DNA of 64,000 bases, taken from positions 15,106,360 through 15,170,359 of the forward strand of contig JAPFBE010000003.1 of assembly GCA_034336665.1 (NCBI GenBank), in the 5' to 3' direction. This document shows, in pieces, positions 1 through 11,372 of this stretch. Each line of letters starts with the position of its first letter. Position 1 is the first letter of the stretch. Position numbers and translations under genes: made by a program. This DNA is from Luscinia megarhynchos. Lineage: Eukaryota > Chordata > Aves > Passeriformes > Turdidae. The notes under the pieces were generated by a model, which was not told the origin of the DNA, searched no databases, and saw nothing but the letters and a program-made list of their open reading frames with translations.

Positions 1-28
1 CATATCATATCATATATCATATCATATT
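1..28. repeat. (CATAT)n microsatellite, cut by window edge
   Basis: Short CATAT-type simple repeat, with one irregular unit, running to about base 28. It begins at base 1, so its true length lies outside the window. Confidence 0.85.
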
Positions 29-1550
29 GCCAGGTGTATGCTTTGTCCACAAATGTAGAAGGAGGGGTCTCAGGTTTCATGAAAGGTTTTAAACTAAACT
101 GATGTAAAGCTGCTATTTAGGATTACAAAAGTCTAGGTTAACTGCAATATTTAATGTAGGACAATACAGAAAATAATGTATGGTTACAAAGAAAGAGAAC
201 ATAATATAGCCAGTACCTGATTGTGTGTGTTTACAGCAGTTTAGGTTAACCTGTCAGTAGTTACATAAGCAGATCTTGGAGAATCAAAAAACACTGAAGG
301 TCTGTCTCTGGTCTAGGACATGGGGAGGCATTTAGAGGAAACAGCTTGAGTGCCAAATAGCCAATAACTTTATATTGAGAAGACTGCATGAGTGTTCCTG
401 ATTACTTGTGTAGATTGATGTCTAAATCAATTACAAAAATAACAGGGGGAAGGAAGGAGAGTATGACACATAATAGTTTCCTTCATTACCTAAGCCTTCC
501 TTATTAATGGTTCTCAAAATATTATTTACTCTTGAGCAGGTTTTGTAGATTTGTTTTGATATGTGCATGCCTAAAGAGGGTAAGTTGTAAACCACTGAGC
601 ATTCCTCAGACAAGAATTCTGAGAAATTTAAACTTTCAAGGTAATTTGGGAGTTACCAGTGATCCTCAGAACAAACTGAAGAGCACAGTATGTGAGGAGA
701 AAATGAGATCCAGTGGAGATCTATCAATCAAATTCAGATTAGGAGCTCCTGCCTGTTTACATATTTTTTAATATTTTCCACCGTAACAATAATGAATGCA
801 CCTAGTTTGCACAGCTGTAGTACTATATCTATATGATCTCTTCAGCAGATATTATTATACTGTACTATTTACTGTTCAATAAGAAGAAATCAGAATCTGC
901 AGAAACCACCTTCTTTCTTGGCCTAAGCTGAAGTAGCAGTAGCCTGTGAATCTTTGCAACAGATTTCACCACTCTAATTCTTCTGTGAAATTAGTCCTTT
1001 AATGATACTGAAATTAGTTTTATGTTTGTTGGTATAGAGTTGGTACTGACTCTGGAAAGTCAGTATTTGTGTTACTCTATTTCTCTGTGGTTGTGTTGGC
1101 AGAATAAAAATGTTGCATTGGTATAAATGGCAGAGAGAAAGATAAAACTAACATTTATTAAAACAGGAGAATTTCTGAAACTGTAAAAATTTTACCTGGC
1201 ATGACAGTAATTTTGGATAAATTATCTTTATGTTCTTCCCTGGTCAATACTCATTTTGAACTTCTGTCACAGTGTGTACAACACAACAGTTTGTGCAGCA
1301 CAGTCTGAACAGCCTGAACCAGCTCAGGGCAGTTTAGATGGTCAGCTATTAAAGATAACTTTGTTTTTTGTTTTTTGTTTTTTGCAAACCTCTTTTTAAT
1401 CTGGGTCACTTCACTGTTCTGTTTGCATTAGTGCCAGCCAAGCTGAAGGAAAAATGTACAGAGAAGAGCAGTGGAGGTGCAGATACTGCTGTGAGCTGGT
1501 GTAGCCTCTGGAGGCTTTGAGGAAATCCTGGCCTCAAGCAGCTGTTTGAC
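29..1550. other. Intergenic, no gene seen
   Basis: AT-rich, CpG-poor sequence with no convincing exon or named transposon. The one distinct item is a short (TTTTTTG)n run near 1361-1385. Short open frames here lack codon structure or homology that I recognise. Confidence 0.6.
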
Positions 1551-2045
1551 TCACAGAATTGCATAGGCTGGAAGGAACCCCTGGGGGTTGCAAGTCCAAT
1601 GTTTTGTGCAAAGCAGGTCAAGTTAGAGCAGGTTGCTCATGGCTTTGTCCTGTTGTCTTTTTAGTATTTTCAAGGTTGGAGGTTCTACAGCCTTTCCTGG
1701 GAAATCTGTTCCAGAGTTTGAAAACAAATAACTTCTTTGCATGTCATTGGAATGTCCTGTGCTCTGAGTTGCCTCTTGTTCACCCAAGATGTGCAGCCAA
1801 GAAGAGTCTGGCTCTCTTCCCCTCCACCTCAATTATGTAGTTGCAGAAAAGAGTGAGATTTCCCCTCATCATTATTTTCTCCAGGCCAAGCAAGTCCAGA
1901 TGTATGAATGTCTCCCCAGTATCATGCTCCAGGTCCTTCAGGAATCTTGTTAGTCATCCACTGCTCATTTTTCTCATGTTGGGGAGCCCCAAAATGGACA
2001 CAGTGCTTTGGACCAGTGTCAGCATAACAGTGTTCTTCACTGCTG
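1551..2045 (-). mobile_element. CR1 LINE fragment, minus orientation
   Basis: The stretch starts with the antisense CR1 3' tail (TCACAGAATT, then GGCTGGAAGGAACC). It continues through diverged forms of familiar antisense CR1 phrases: a 'fail to group tail' resembling CCTGGGAAATCTGTTCCAG, then TTTTCTCCAGGCCAAGCAAG, then GGGGAGCCCCAAAATGGACACAG. It is 5'-truncated and old, with many substitutions, and has no coding capacity. The distal edge is approximate. Confidence 0.8.
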
Positions 2046-2789
2046 AAGAAACTGAAACTCACTTCTCAACCAGGCATTTGGTGTATGATCTTTTGTCCAC
2101 TGCTGAGCTGTTGAAGCACTCGATCTGAATCACAAGATTAGAACTTGACTCCAACGATCTGAGAACTCCTGACTCACCTCTCTGTTAGAGAAGGTAACTC
2201 AGCTATTGACTGAGCAGAAATGGAAAAATACAATTAGGAAGTATTGCATTAAAAATGTAGAGGTTCTCTTTTTTAATTTTCTTTTTAAATTAGCTAGTAT
2301 CTTCAGCACAATTAGAAGTGCCTGTAACACTACTGAAAACTGCACCACAGACATTTGTACTGATTACTGTCATAATCACAGATAGACAGACCTCAAAGTG
2401 TTTGGAAATCTTGGAGCTAAGCTTCAAGGTGTGATTTATATCTACTGAATCCTAGCTCAGAAAAGTAAATTCTGGTATAGAGAATAGGACATATTTCTCC
2501 TACCAGAAGGACTTTCAAAGGTGTAGTTGCTTGAGCTCTGAGTTTCTGCGGTTATTTTTAAGTTCATGTTTAAACAAAAGTATTTTTCTTAAGCCTATAA
2601 TCAGTTTGAGTGTTCATTCTGTAGGATCACTTGTTCATCCTTTAATTTAATTAGCTTGCAGCCTTCCTTCTAGGGAGGTGCTTTCTGAGGAAATAAGTGC
2701 AACCACTGGAATAATTTAATTGTTGTTATTCTGAGACTATCTCTGTCCCAGCCCCATTTTAAACTCCCTCTCTGTGTCTATCTGGATTT
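2046..2789. other. Intergenic, nothing recognised
   Basis: AT-rich single-copy-looking sequence between two CR1 fragments. It may include very diverged CR1 at its left edge, but I cannot support that. Confidence 0.5.
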
Positions 2790-3610
2790 GATGGGTGGAC
2801 TATTTGTGGATGAGAAATTGGTTGGATGGTCACATCTAGAGGGCAGTGTTCAGTGGCTCAGTGCCCAGATGGAGAACAATGTCAAGGGCTGTCCCTTGTA
2901 CTGGGACCAGTGCTGTTTAGTGCTGCATTGATGACCTGGTGGGGTCAAGTGCACCCTTTGCAGATGGCACCAAGCTAAGTGGTGTAGTTGCCACACCTGA
3001 AAGATGGGATGCCATCCAGAGAAGGACTCGAGAATACTTGTGGATGGAAAGCTGGATGCAAATGGGCAATGTGCAACTTGCAGCTCAGAAAAACAACCAT
3101 GTCCTAGGGTGGAATCCAAAAGCAGTGTGGGCAGAGAGAATTTTGCTCCTCTACTTTGCTCTGGTGAGACCCCACCAGAGTGGAGTGCTGCATCCAGCTC
3201 TGGGGTCCTCAGCAAGAGGAAAGACATGGATCTGTTGGTCCATGGGAGGGCCATGACTACAATCCCAGGGCTGAAGTACCTCTCCTTATGAACAAAGGTT
3301 GAGACAGTTTGAGCTGTTCAGCCTGAAGAGAAAACTCTGGGGACACTTTCTGGCATCCTAGTATTAAAAAGGGCTTAAAAAAAAAGATGAGGGATGAACT
3401 TTCTAGCAGGGCGTGTTGTAATAGGACAAGGGATAATGGTTCTAAACTGTAAGAATTTAGTTTTAAACTAGTTATAAAGCAGAATTTTTTTGCAATGTGA
3501 GTGATGAATTACTGAACAGTTTGCCCAGAGAGGTGTTGGATATTTCATCCCTGGAAACATTCCAGGTAAGGTTGGACAGGGCTCTGAGCAATGTTTAAAT
3601 ACATCATTTT
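2790..3610 (+). mobile_element. CR1 LINE fragment, plus orientation
   Basis: Recognisable sense-strand CR1 3' half. ATTGGTTGGATGGTCACAT near 2816 is followed by TTTGCAGATGGCACCAAGCT at 2957-2976 (the reverse-transcriptase region) and GATGCCATCCAGAGAAGGAC near 3008. Further on are GAGACCCCACCAGAGTGGAG and finally TTGCCCAGAGAGGTGTTGGA with GGACAGGGCTCTGAGCAATG near 3573-3594. The reading frame is broken by stops and indels, so it is a dead, old copy. It lies in opposite orientation to the CR1 fragments on both sides. Confidence 0.85.
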
Positions 3611-3969
3611 GAAGTTCCTTTCTAATGCAAACTATTCTATTATTTAATCCAAAGCCCTATTTATTTGTCACTGCCTTAGTGTCAGCAACCCCTAAAGTCA
3701 TAGTTTTCTATCTGCAATACTTAAGACAAAAGATTCTTCAGCTTAATATTCTAAGTGAACAGAATTGAAGACCCCTTCCATAGCCAAATACCCACTGTCA
3801 CAGACAGGTGAGTGGGAACAACAGTCACCAGTGATTCAAACAGCAGCAGCTTTTACTGAACTACTGGATCAGGTGTTGCATGAGACAGGGGCAGGTAAAA
3901 GGAGATTTCTACTGCTTGGGCTTCAACAAAAGAAAAAAGGAGATCAGACATAGTGTTTCAGTCCATCCT
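3611..3969. other. Spacer between CR1 fragments
   Basis: No gene or named repeat recognised. Confidence 0.5.
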
Positions 3970-4630
3970 CAGGTACTTCACTTTTTCTCCCCAGGTGCAG
4001 GACTTGGCATTTTCCTTTCTTGAACTTTATAAGGATTCTGTTGACTGATTTCTCCAGTCAGAGTCCCTTTGAATGGCAGCACACTCATCAGATGTGTCAT
4101 CTACTCCTCCCAGTTTTGTGTCATCTGCAAAGGGTGCAGCCTGTCTCATCATCCAGGCCATTAATGAAGGTGTTATGCAGTATTAACTCCAGGGTTACAC
4201 CACAAGTGACTGACCTCAATCTTGAGTTTATGACTCTGATCAAAACCCTTTGAGTCCAGCAGTTCAGTCAGTATTCAGTCCATCCCCCCATCCATTGATT
4301 TTGTACGTATTTTATCATTTCTCTACAAGGATGTTATGAGAGACAGCATTGAAAGCCAACACAGATAACACCCACTGCTCTCCCTTCCTCCACCAGGTCA
4401 CTTACATGATCTCATCATAGGGAGGCATAATCTCCACTTTGTAAATCAATCTGAGGTGAGATTGACTGCCCTGTAGATTCTTGGACCGTCCTTTTTGCCT
4501 CTCTTGAAGAAAGCAATGACATTTGCTTTTTTTTTCTCCAGTCCCAAGGAACCTCCTATGATCACTGACACCTTTCAGAGATTAGTGAGGGTGACCTCAC
4601 AATGTCATCAGCCAGCTCTTTGCTGTTATA
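3970..4630 (-). mobile_element. CR1 LINE fragment, minus orientation
   Basis: Antisense CR1 internal region: GGTGCAGGACTTGGCATTTT near 3995, GTGTCATCTGCAAAGGGTGC near 4118, CATCCAGGCCATTAATGAAG near 4150, AAGGATGTTATGAGAGACAG near 4327, and CATCAGCCAGCTCTTTGCTG near 4605. Together these cover the reverse-transcriptase C-terminal part of the LINE, with neither the 3' tail nor the 5' end. It is heavily mutated and non-coding. Confidence 0.85.
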
Positions 4631-4639
4631 TCTTACATA

Positions 4640-4860
4640 ATTCAAATCTAGATGAAGCAACACATTCCATTAATTGCAGGATTTGCAGGGAGGAGGAAAA
4701 AAACCTCATCCTTTAGTTTTATGTGACTGTGAACTTTAACCCTTGCAATTAAGGTTAGTTAATGTTTGATTAATATGTTTCCTGAAGTTTTGACATACAT
4801 GACAAAATATCTAAATGCAGCTCTATGAAACTTCTGTAAAGTTGCATTATTTTTATCTTC
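4640..4860. repeat. Unnamed dispersed or duplicated segment, copy A
   Basis: This segment aligns with 9599-9810 in the same orientation. Shared blocks include ATTCAAATCTAGA-GAAGCA at the left edge, TAATGTTTGATTAATAT in the middle and TATCTAAATGCA toward the right, over about 215 bp with small gaps. It abuts the CR1 fragment ending near 4630. I do not recognise the family. Confidence 0.75.
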
Positions 4861-5694
4861 CATGTGGGTGAGGCGTAGTCCATCAGATACATTCTGGTTT
4901 TAATTTCTCCAAGTATGGCTGCTCTGCACCTCCCATTTAGATACATCGTGTCCTACCATTTCTCCACTGAAACTTTGAACACTGGACTTTGAAATCCACA
5001 AAACAAGAAATGATTCAGATGTATGGCATGTATGGATCTGTACTACCTGCCGAGCATGGGTTGTAAAAGATTCACAGTTCTAAATAGAACATAAGCAGGT
5101 TACTATTCCCCAAAAAAAAAAAAAAAGCAAGTTCTCTTGGTGGTGGGATCAGCCTGGGAATCTACTGGGCTGAGATGTTATAGAATCAATATATTTCACT
5201 GCAGAATATGTCTATTTATACTCAAAATCATTTTCTACAGAACAAAGAAATTAGATACTGCCTTTGATAACAGAAGGCCAGAGAAAGGCTAATTACCTTT
5301 TGTTTCAGACAAAAGAAGGAGCACCTGAGTTTATATTCATATTTTAATGCTGTAGAGGCCTAAGTCAACTAAGTTGAAAAGGCAAATGGGTGCCAGGGCA
5401 AGGGGATGTGGAGCAGAAGTCTGACTTGAAAGCTTTTCCTTAGTGTAAGTCTCTTGCTGCATTTCTAATTCCATAAAGTAAGTTGGTGAGAGATGTTGTC
5501 CCAGTTAGGCAACTCACCAAGGTGTTTCCCATATATTGAGTCTTCTCTTTCCAAACAGGCTAGGTGACAATCTTTTACTACCACTCATGAAACCAAACAA
5601 GTTAATAAATATATTATTTTAATAATAGGCTTTATTAATAAGGATGTGAAGACCTGAGACCTGCTGCAAGATCATCAAAATGTTGCTTGAAAGG
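4861..5694. other. Intergenic, no gene seen
   Basis: AT-rich sequence with a 15-A tract at 5112-5126. No exon or named repeat recognised. Confidence 0.5.
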
Positions 5695-6240
5695 TACCTC
5701 TGAAGGCTGTTTTTTTCAGTTGGACCAGGTCAGCTGGACTAGACTATGTCAATCTTGGCTTTGCCTGAGTCTTGAAAAGCCTCAGTGACAGAGGCCTCTG
5801 CTCTTCAGGACAGCCTGTTCTACTGCCCAGCTACTCCTTGATTTTATTTTGTGATGCTCGGTCTCAACCTCCCAAGTTGTAAACTGCGGCAATTGCTCTG
5901 TCAGACCAGCTGGCAGTGATAAGACTTTGGCTCTGACACTTTTCCAGTAATCCTTCAAACACTTGTAGGCTGATGCTGTGTTACTTCATAGCTTCCTTTC
6001 TACCAGCTAAATCCAGAACCTTCAGCCTCTCCTCAATAACTTTCTTATCAGCCCTCCACTGAACACACTCTAATCTTGCCTCGTCTGTCTTGATCAAAGG
6101 TATCCAAAGCTATTTCAGGCATGGCTTCACCAGTACCCACAGAGATTATCAGTAAATCCCCTGTGATGTGCTGACCATGCACCCCAGTGAGAGCCTCCTT
6201 ACAGAAAAGCCATAGGTTCCTGTTGCAGTTATTTCAAGAT
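5695..6240 (-). mobile_element. CR1 LINE, 3' part, minus orientation (segment 1 of a split copy)
   Basis: Antisense CR1 near-3' sequence: TTGGACCAGGTCAGCTGGAC near 5719, CAGGACAGCCTGTTCTACTG near 5807, TTCAGCCTCTCCTC near 6021, and TTTCAGGCATGGCTTCACCAGT near 6113 (the usual 'tggcctcaccagtgc' phrase, altered). With the segments at 6945-7180 and 7464-7960 it reads as one long CR1 from 3' toward 5', interrupted by later insertions. Confidence 0.65.
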
Positions 6241-6244
6241 GGAC

Positions 6245-6940
6245 ACAGGCTGGTATCACCACCAGCCCTTTAACTGGCCTCCTCCCCATTCCTTTATTAG
6301 CAATGTCTACATGCTTTCTTCTCTTAATGAACTTCTTACCTTACAACACTGACTCCTCTTATTGACCTCTCTCAGGTAACTCTGACTCCTTCTCTTATAG
6401 GCAGCTTCACACAGTACTGATTCCTTGTCTTACAGGCAGTTCCACACAGCCCTGACTCCTTCTTTCCTCTCTGTATGACTGGCTAAACCCCAGCTCTCCC
6501 TTTTATGGCCACCTAACCCTGTCTGTCCCTCACAAGGCATCTTCTCACCATGTCTGTCCCCTACATGATCACACAGCCCTTATCTCCTTGTAATACAGCC
6601 ATCAGACTCAGTCTCACACTCAAACTGCAAATACCTATTGCTAATAGCCAGCTAACCCACTCTTTTATATCCCCCCAACTGACTGAGCAGGTACAGATGT
6701 TTTCACTGCTTGGTAATCAGTTCACCTGCAAGTCATTGGGAAGGATTCCCTCCTGCACTATCCTTTCAGCCTAGCTACCCACAGATTCCTGTTCACCCTG
6801 GTATGTGCTGTAATCCACAGGATTGTGACCATGCCAGACACTTCCCACTCTGTACCCATACATGGGGCAATTCCAGCTGTTCCAGGGGCAGAACTTCATA
6901 CTTCTTATAAGAATCATGATGTCTCCATAATCCTTTAGCT
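6245..6940. mobile_element. Probable old LTR-derived insertion splitting a CR1
   Basis: This stretch does not match CR1 but interrupts collinear CR1 segments. It is pyrimidine-rich, carries a tandem array of about 35-bp units (6395-6464 plus a partial unit) of the kind seen inside avian retroviral LTRs, and contains TTTTATGGCC and TTTTATATCC blocks. I cannot see clean LTR ends or a target-site duplication. The family call rests on general resemblance only. Confidence 0.35.
6395..6464. repeat. Two tandem 35-bp units plus a partial unit
   Basis: Units 6395-6429 and 6430-6464 share TTAYAGGCAG, then CACACAG, then CTGAYTCCTT. A partial unit precedes them at 6371-6394. Confidence 0.8.
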
Positions 6941-6944
6941 TTTC

Positions 6945-7180
6945 AGGTACCTTCTGGTTCAGCAACCTTCTGGGTTGAACCAGCAGCTGCTGCCTGACCT
7001 CAGTGTTACCTGCTCAGAATGAGCTCTGCATTGCTGCCAGGTTATTGATGAAGGCACTGAATATGGTTGTCAGTATTGAGCCCAGGCTGCTCTGATGATT
7101 ACCAACCAAATATTGAGTTAGTGATTGCTATCCTTACAGCTTCCAATTCATCCAAACAGGTGGTTTGTCCAGTCTATGCT
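6945..7180 (-). mobile_element. CR1 LINE, minus orientation (segment 2 of a split copy)
   Basis: Contains TTATTGATGAAGGCACTGAA near 7045 and GTCAGTATTGAGCCCAGGCT near 7070. These correspond to the antisense CR1 phrases about 0.9-1 kb from the element's 3' end, the expected continuation of 5695-6240 after the intervening insertion. Confidence 0.55.
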
Positions 7181-7384
7181 TCTGCTGTTTCCAGAGGGGG
7201 AGGGTGGGGAAGATTTTGTCAAAAAGCCATATTCAAACCAAGGTATGTTGCAGCCACCACTCTGCCCTTGCCCACAGGGCCAGACATTTCATCACTGCAG
7301 GCACTCAGCAGATCAAACATGTTTTTTCTTCCTAGGCTGTCTCCACTGATTATGTGTTCCCTGATCTTTCCAACTGACTGAGAT

Positions 7385-7463
7385 GTAGCTGGGCCATCCA
7401 GAGAGAAACCCTCCAATCCTCAACCCCTTCCAACCCCAAACCATCCTGTGATTCTGTGATTCT
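7385..7463 (+). mobile_element. CR1 3' tail, plus orientation, nested inside a minus-strand CR1
   Basis: CCCTTCCAACCCCAAACCAT followed by CCTGTGATTCTGTGATTCT is the canonical sense CR1 3' end with its terminal 8-bp-type repeat. It ends at 7463, directly next to minus-orientation CR1. Its 5' boundary is unclear and it may extend left to about 7200. Confidence 0.7.
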
Positions 7464-7960
7464 CATCTTCCTTCTTGCCTTTTTTGTAAGGACGAGGATT
7501 GATGGTGGCTTCACAGTCAGGCCCACCAGGTCTCCCAGTAAGCCTGGGGTGATTCCCATCCAGCCCAGTGGATCTGAATACATAGAGCTTCTCTAACCTC
7601 TTGCTCCTCTGTTGCTGGCTGCCCAATTCCCTCCCCAGTTGTGTCTGTAGAGGCAGGAGTTGAGGAGCTGACTTTGGCTCTGAAGACAGAGGCAGAAAAA
7701 AGGCACTGAGTTCATCAGCCTTTTTGTCAATACCTGTTGTCACAAGTCCTGTCTAGAAGTCCATTTTCCCTGAACTTGCTTCTCCAATTGGCAATCTCCA
7801 GAATCTGCTTTGTTCCAACCAGTGCCCCTCGGCAGCCACAGCTCCAGCTGGGCTTTGGCATTCCTGGTTTTGACACTAACTGCCTCACACTGTGGATGTT
7901 TTTGTGTCTGTCAAGTGGTCGTGATTTACTTGGGACACTAATTTATTTTTTTTTAGTTTG
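7464..7960 (-). mobile_element. CR1 LINE, more 5' part, minus orientation (segment 3)
   Basis: Contains GAAGACAGAGGCAGAAAAAA near 7681, TTCATCAGCCTTTTTGTCAA near 7711, and CAGCTCCAGCTGGGCTTTGG near 7839. These are antisense CR1 internal phrases located further toward the LINE 5' end than segments 1 and 2. Degenerate, no coding capacity. Confidence 0.65.
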
Positions 7961-9598
7961 GCTAATCAAAATCACATGGAAGAGATGGTCATTCTGACTC
8001 CTGCACACTTTTGTTCCAGTAGGTCACAACTTATGAATGAACATGGAAAAATTGCTCCAACTGCAGAAGCAATTGGCAGCTAGCAGGAAGACATGAAAAA
8101 AAAGTCTGAAATTATAACCCAGTTAAATGTGATTAATACAACATCAGTAAAAAATTAATGGGATTGCTTTTTTTTTTTTTAAAGAAGGAAGATGCGATTT
8201 GCTAGGGAAGACCAACAGATGACCTGTAGGAAGGCTTTGGGTTGGTCTGCCATTGGGAAACGTTCTTGGAAGAGGATCATACATGCACGCACTCAGAGAG
8301 TAGTTTGAGGTCTGGACTAGGGATCAAGGCTAATTTGATTGATGAAAGCTTAAATTTTAAAGTAGGGAACAAAGCTGGAAAAGGTTCATTTAATCTGCAT
8401 GATGATAATGTAGTGAGAAGGGAATATCAAAAGGTCAGAGGAATGAAAGTGCCAATACTGATACATGGAGTGGGAAACTGCTGGCTAAAAATTAGTCTCT
8501 TGCAGTGGCCAGCATGAAGATATTGGATTGGTAAAACAAACAGAGGATCCAAAACTACTGTGTCAGAATGCAAAACTAGCTAACACAGATACATGTGGAG
8601 GATTAGCAATTGTGGCTGGAATAATAGGATGGAATTACATGCATAATTTAGGAAAGATGGAGGAAAAAAAGAGATAGTGAAACAGCATTATACATGAATG
8701 ACTTCAGAGAAAGGGAAGGGATGGTGTGAATAGCAGGAGTCATATTTAAGTGAAGATTGTTTAGAAAAAGAAAAAATACTGTACTGTACTGGAGTATCAG
8801 AGAGCCTGCAATATCTAAGAGAGCCTGGGAGTTGGATTTAGGCAAGGATGTAGATGTCTCTCATGTCAATTGGAAAACAAAATAAGTACCTTTAGTTTCC
8901 CCATAAATATGGAGATATAACAGTGTAAGATCTATTTCTGAAAGGGCTAACAGACCACTACACTGCAGTGAGAAGATATGTAAGAGCACTATAAAAACTT
9001 TGCCATGGTTTTCATATTTGTAGAAGAAACTTATAGAATTATTGAATATTTTTAACTACAGGAAGATAATTTCTATTACTTCAATATGAAATGAAACTAA
9101 ATTCTGAAATGTCAGAATTTTCACTGAATAGGAACTCTGGTTTTAGCCAGCATAGTTTTCCAATTTTCTCCAATTAATTGTGAGAGTTGCATCTGGTTGT
9201 ATCTTCAAATTGAGCTTGAAGACAGAGTAAATAACTTCTGTCATAAATATCACAAATTAATTAAAAAACAAACTTTGAACATTCTAATATGCAGTAAATA
9301 TATATAAAAGAGGGAATTTAGAAAATACATGCTCGATGTAATTCTGATTTTCAGTGGGGGGAGGGAAAGCTAATGAGTCTAGAATTCAGAAAATACATAA
9401 AATGGCTACAGAAACAGCATTATGCATTTTGGACCATCCTCAGCACTATTTCCACAGAATCTCTCATGCCTATTTTTACTCAATAACTAGCCATTAACCT
9501 ATTTTTTTTTATTTTGGTCTCTCTTATGTTGGCTATAGAGGTTTATAGACATGTACCAAAAGCATACACTGTATTTGCTGAGTTGAAATTCCTATAAA
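7961..9598. other. Intergenic, no gene seen
   Basis: AT-rich with short A/T tracts (for example the T run near 8167). No exon, RNA gene or named repeat recognised. Confidence 0.5.
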
Positions 9599-9810
9599 AT
9601 TCAAATCTAGAGGAAGCAGTATGTTCCATGATTGGATTAGCAGTGAGGCAGAAAATGGATGCATAATTGTTCATGAGACTGATATTTAACCTGTGAAATG
9701 AAGGTAAGGTAATGTTTGATTAATATCTGATGTTTATTCAAGTTTGGAACACATGGCAACTATCTAAATGCATATCCATGAGATTCCTTGAAGTTGTCAT
9801 TTTATCTTTT
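9599..9810. repeat. Unnamed dispersed or duplicated segment, copy B
   Basis: Partner of 4640-4860, same orientation, about 5 kb away. The match covers the whole stretch with scattered substitutions and indels, so the copies are old. Confidence 0.75.
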
Positions 9811-10719
9811 TAGCATATCTAGTTAGGATTTCTTATCGAATGTTTACACATTATAAACTAAAGTAACTGATTTTTCTCTTCAGAGACAGACTGAGTAATT
9901 TGTTGTAGCTATGTTCAAGTCAGTGGAGCTCAGCCTAAAAATCCATTTCATTCTTGATGAGCAAGTTTTAACAATGGACCCTCCCCTTTTGTGTTAAAAT
10001 GCCCAGTATAATATTTTATACTAATTGATTTCAGATTCAGCTCAACCATTTTTCAAACACTGCTTGCTTAGAAATTATTGATCTCATTTGAATAACCAGG
10101 AGGCCTTCAGACTGTAACCATCTCCAGGCATAGCCTGATTTATCATGCTTTGAAGCAGCCACAGAATGACTGGGACCAGTGTTGCTTCCTCTATGTCTGA
10201 GTGTGCCAAATCACATGGCCCACTCCTTGTCTGTGGAATTTAAGGAAGAATGAAAAATTGATTATAAGAGTAAATAAAATCCTCATCATTTACAATGCTC
10301 TTTCTCTCTTTCAATAAAAGCAATCAGAATTTTACTTCTACTTCCCTGTGCTGGGCAGGTATTAACTATTTTCTTAAATTACGTCTGGGTCTGTCATAGA
10401 TTCCTAAAAGGTAAAAATTCATGAATGTTTATGATTTAAAAAATCATTTAAAATTAGTTATGAAAGCAGGCAGACTTTTCTCCTAGAATCATCATGTCAC
10501 TCACAGAGTTATCCTGTGGACAGTGCTCAGAGAGGCTGAGGCAGTGGACTTACCAGGCATGTAGGCAGTGGTGAGCACAGAGCGTGCAAATGGTCTCACT
10601 GTGACTGAGGCAGCCTGGCTGTGCAGATGCACTGCTACTCATACAGTTATGTACTCTCAAGACCACATGACTTTTTGGACTACCTGGTCTATATGTTGCA
10701 GAGGTTTTGCAACCCCAGA
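9811..10719. other. Intergenic, no gene seen
   Basis: AT-rich in the left half and more mixed near 10490-10700. No feature recognised. Confidence 0.5.
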
Positions 10720-11372
10720 TGTCCTGGTTTAGGGTGAATTTGGGAGGAAACTTCCAAAGGGGTCCCTCCAGAAAGAAGATTCAAGTGGTCCCTCCCCCTT
10801 ACTGGTTCAGGAAAATATTTCCTTGGAGAAAAGTGGAAGAAAACTGTCTATTTAACAAGCAAAGTATTCACAAGCATAAAAAATGAATAATATTAAACAA
10901 TAAAGCCTCTCATTGTTCTGAAGACATAGCAAATTCAGAAAGTCGCTGTTGTGGAGTGTAGCTGGGCTGGTTCAGTCTCTCCCAGTCCCTCCTGTGCTGG
11001 AAAATGCCACATCCCGGCCCAGGTGGGACACAGGTGTGAGCTCCTGGTGCTTTTCAGTTTTCGGTCCAGAGCAGGGCTGATCAGTTCCAAGAAAAATAAA
11101 AGCCAGAGTATGGGGAACTTCTCTGCCTCAGCTAGCTAAAAAAGCCAACTAAAAGCAAAGGAGAGCTCTCTCCCACTCTCTGTGCTGCAGACAGCACACT
11201 GAGAGAGCTGAAGCTCTTATCTCTGTTTTTGAATACAGCCTCAAAAAAATCCCACTGCCCTTCCTTCTCCCCCACTTCGCTCTCAGATCTAGTTTTAAAG
11301 GTGCAAAACTTATTTCTGGGCTAAACAGATGAATGGGGATACAATTCAGCATAATAAAGTCACCCCAGGACA
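10720..11372. mobile_element. Solo endogenous-retrovirus LTR (ERVL-like, passerine type)
   Basis: The 653-bp segment starts TGTCCTGG and ends CCAGGACA, a perfect 8-bp inverted terminal repeat with the TG...CA ends typical of LTRs. The flanks are CCAGA on the left (10715-10719) and CCAGG on the right (11373-11377), a 5-bp target duplication with one mismatch; 5 bp is the usual size for ERVL-type elements. Two AATAAA signals lie inside, near 10905 and 11093. The opening TGTCCTGGTTTAGGG resembles a very abundant songbird LTR that I recall. No gag, pol or env lies beside it, so it is a solo LTR left by recombination. Orientation is not decided. Confidence 0.8.

Noticed and set aside
2850..3291. 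Overlapping open frames of 95-134 residues on both strands
   Set aside because: They lie in a decayed CR1 fragment, in frames that do not follow the reverse transcriptase reading.
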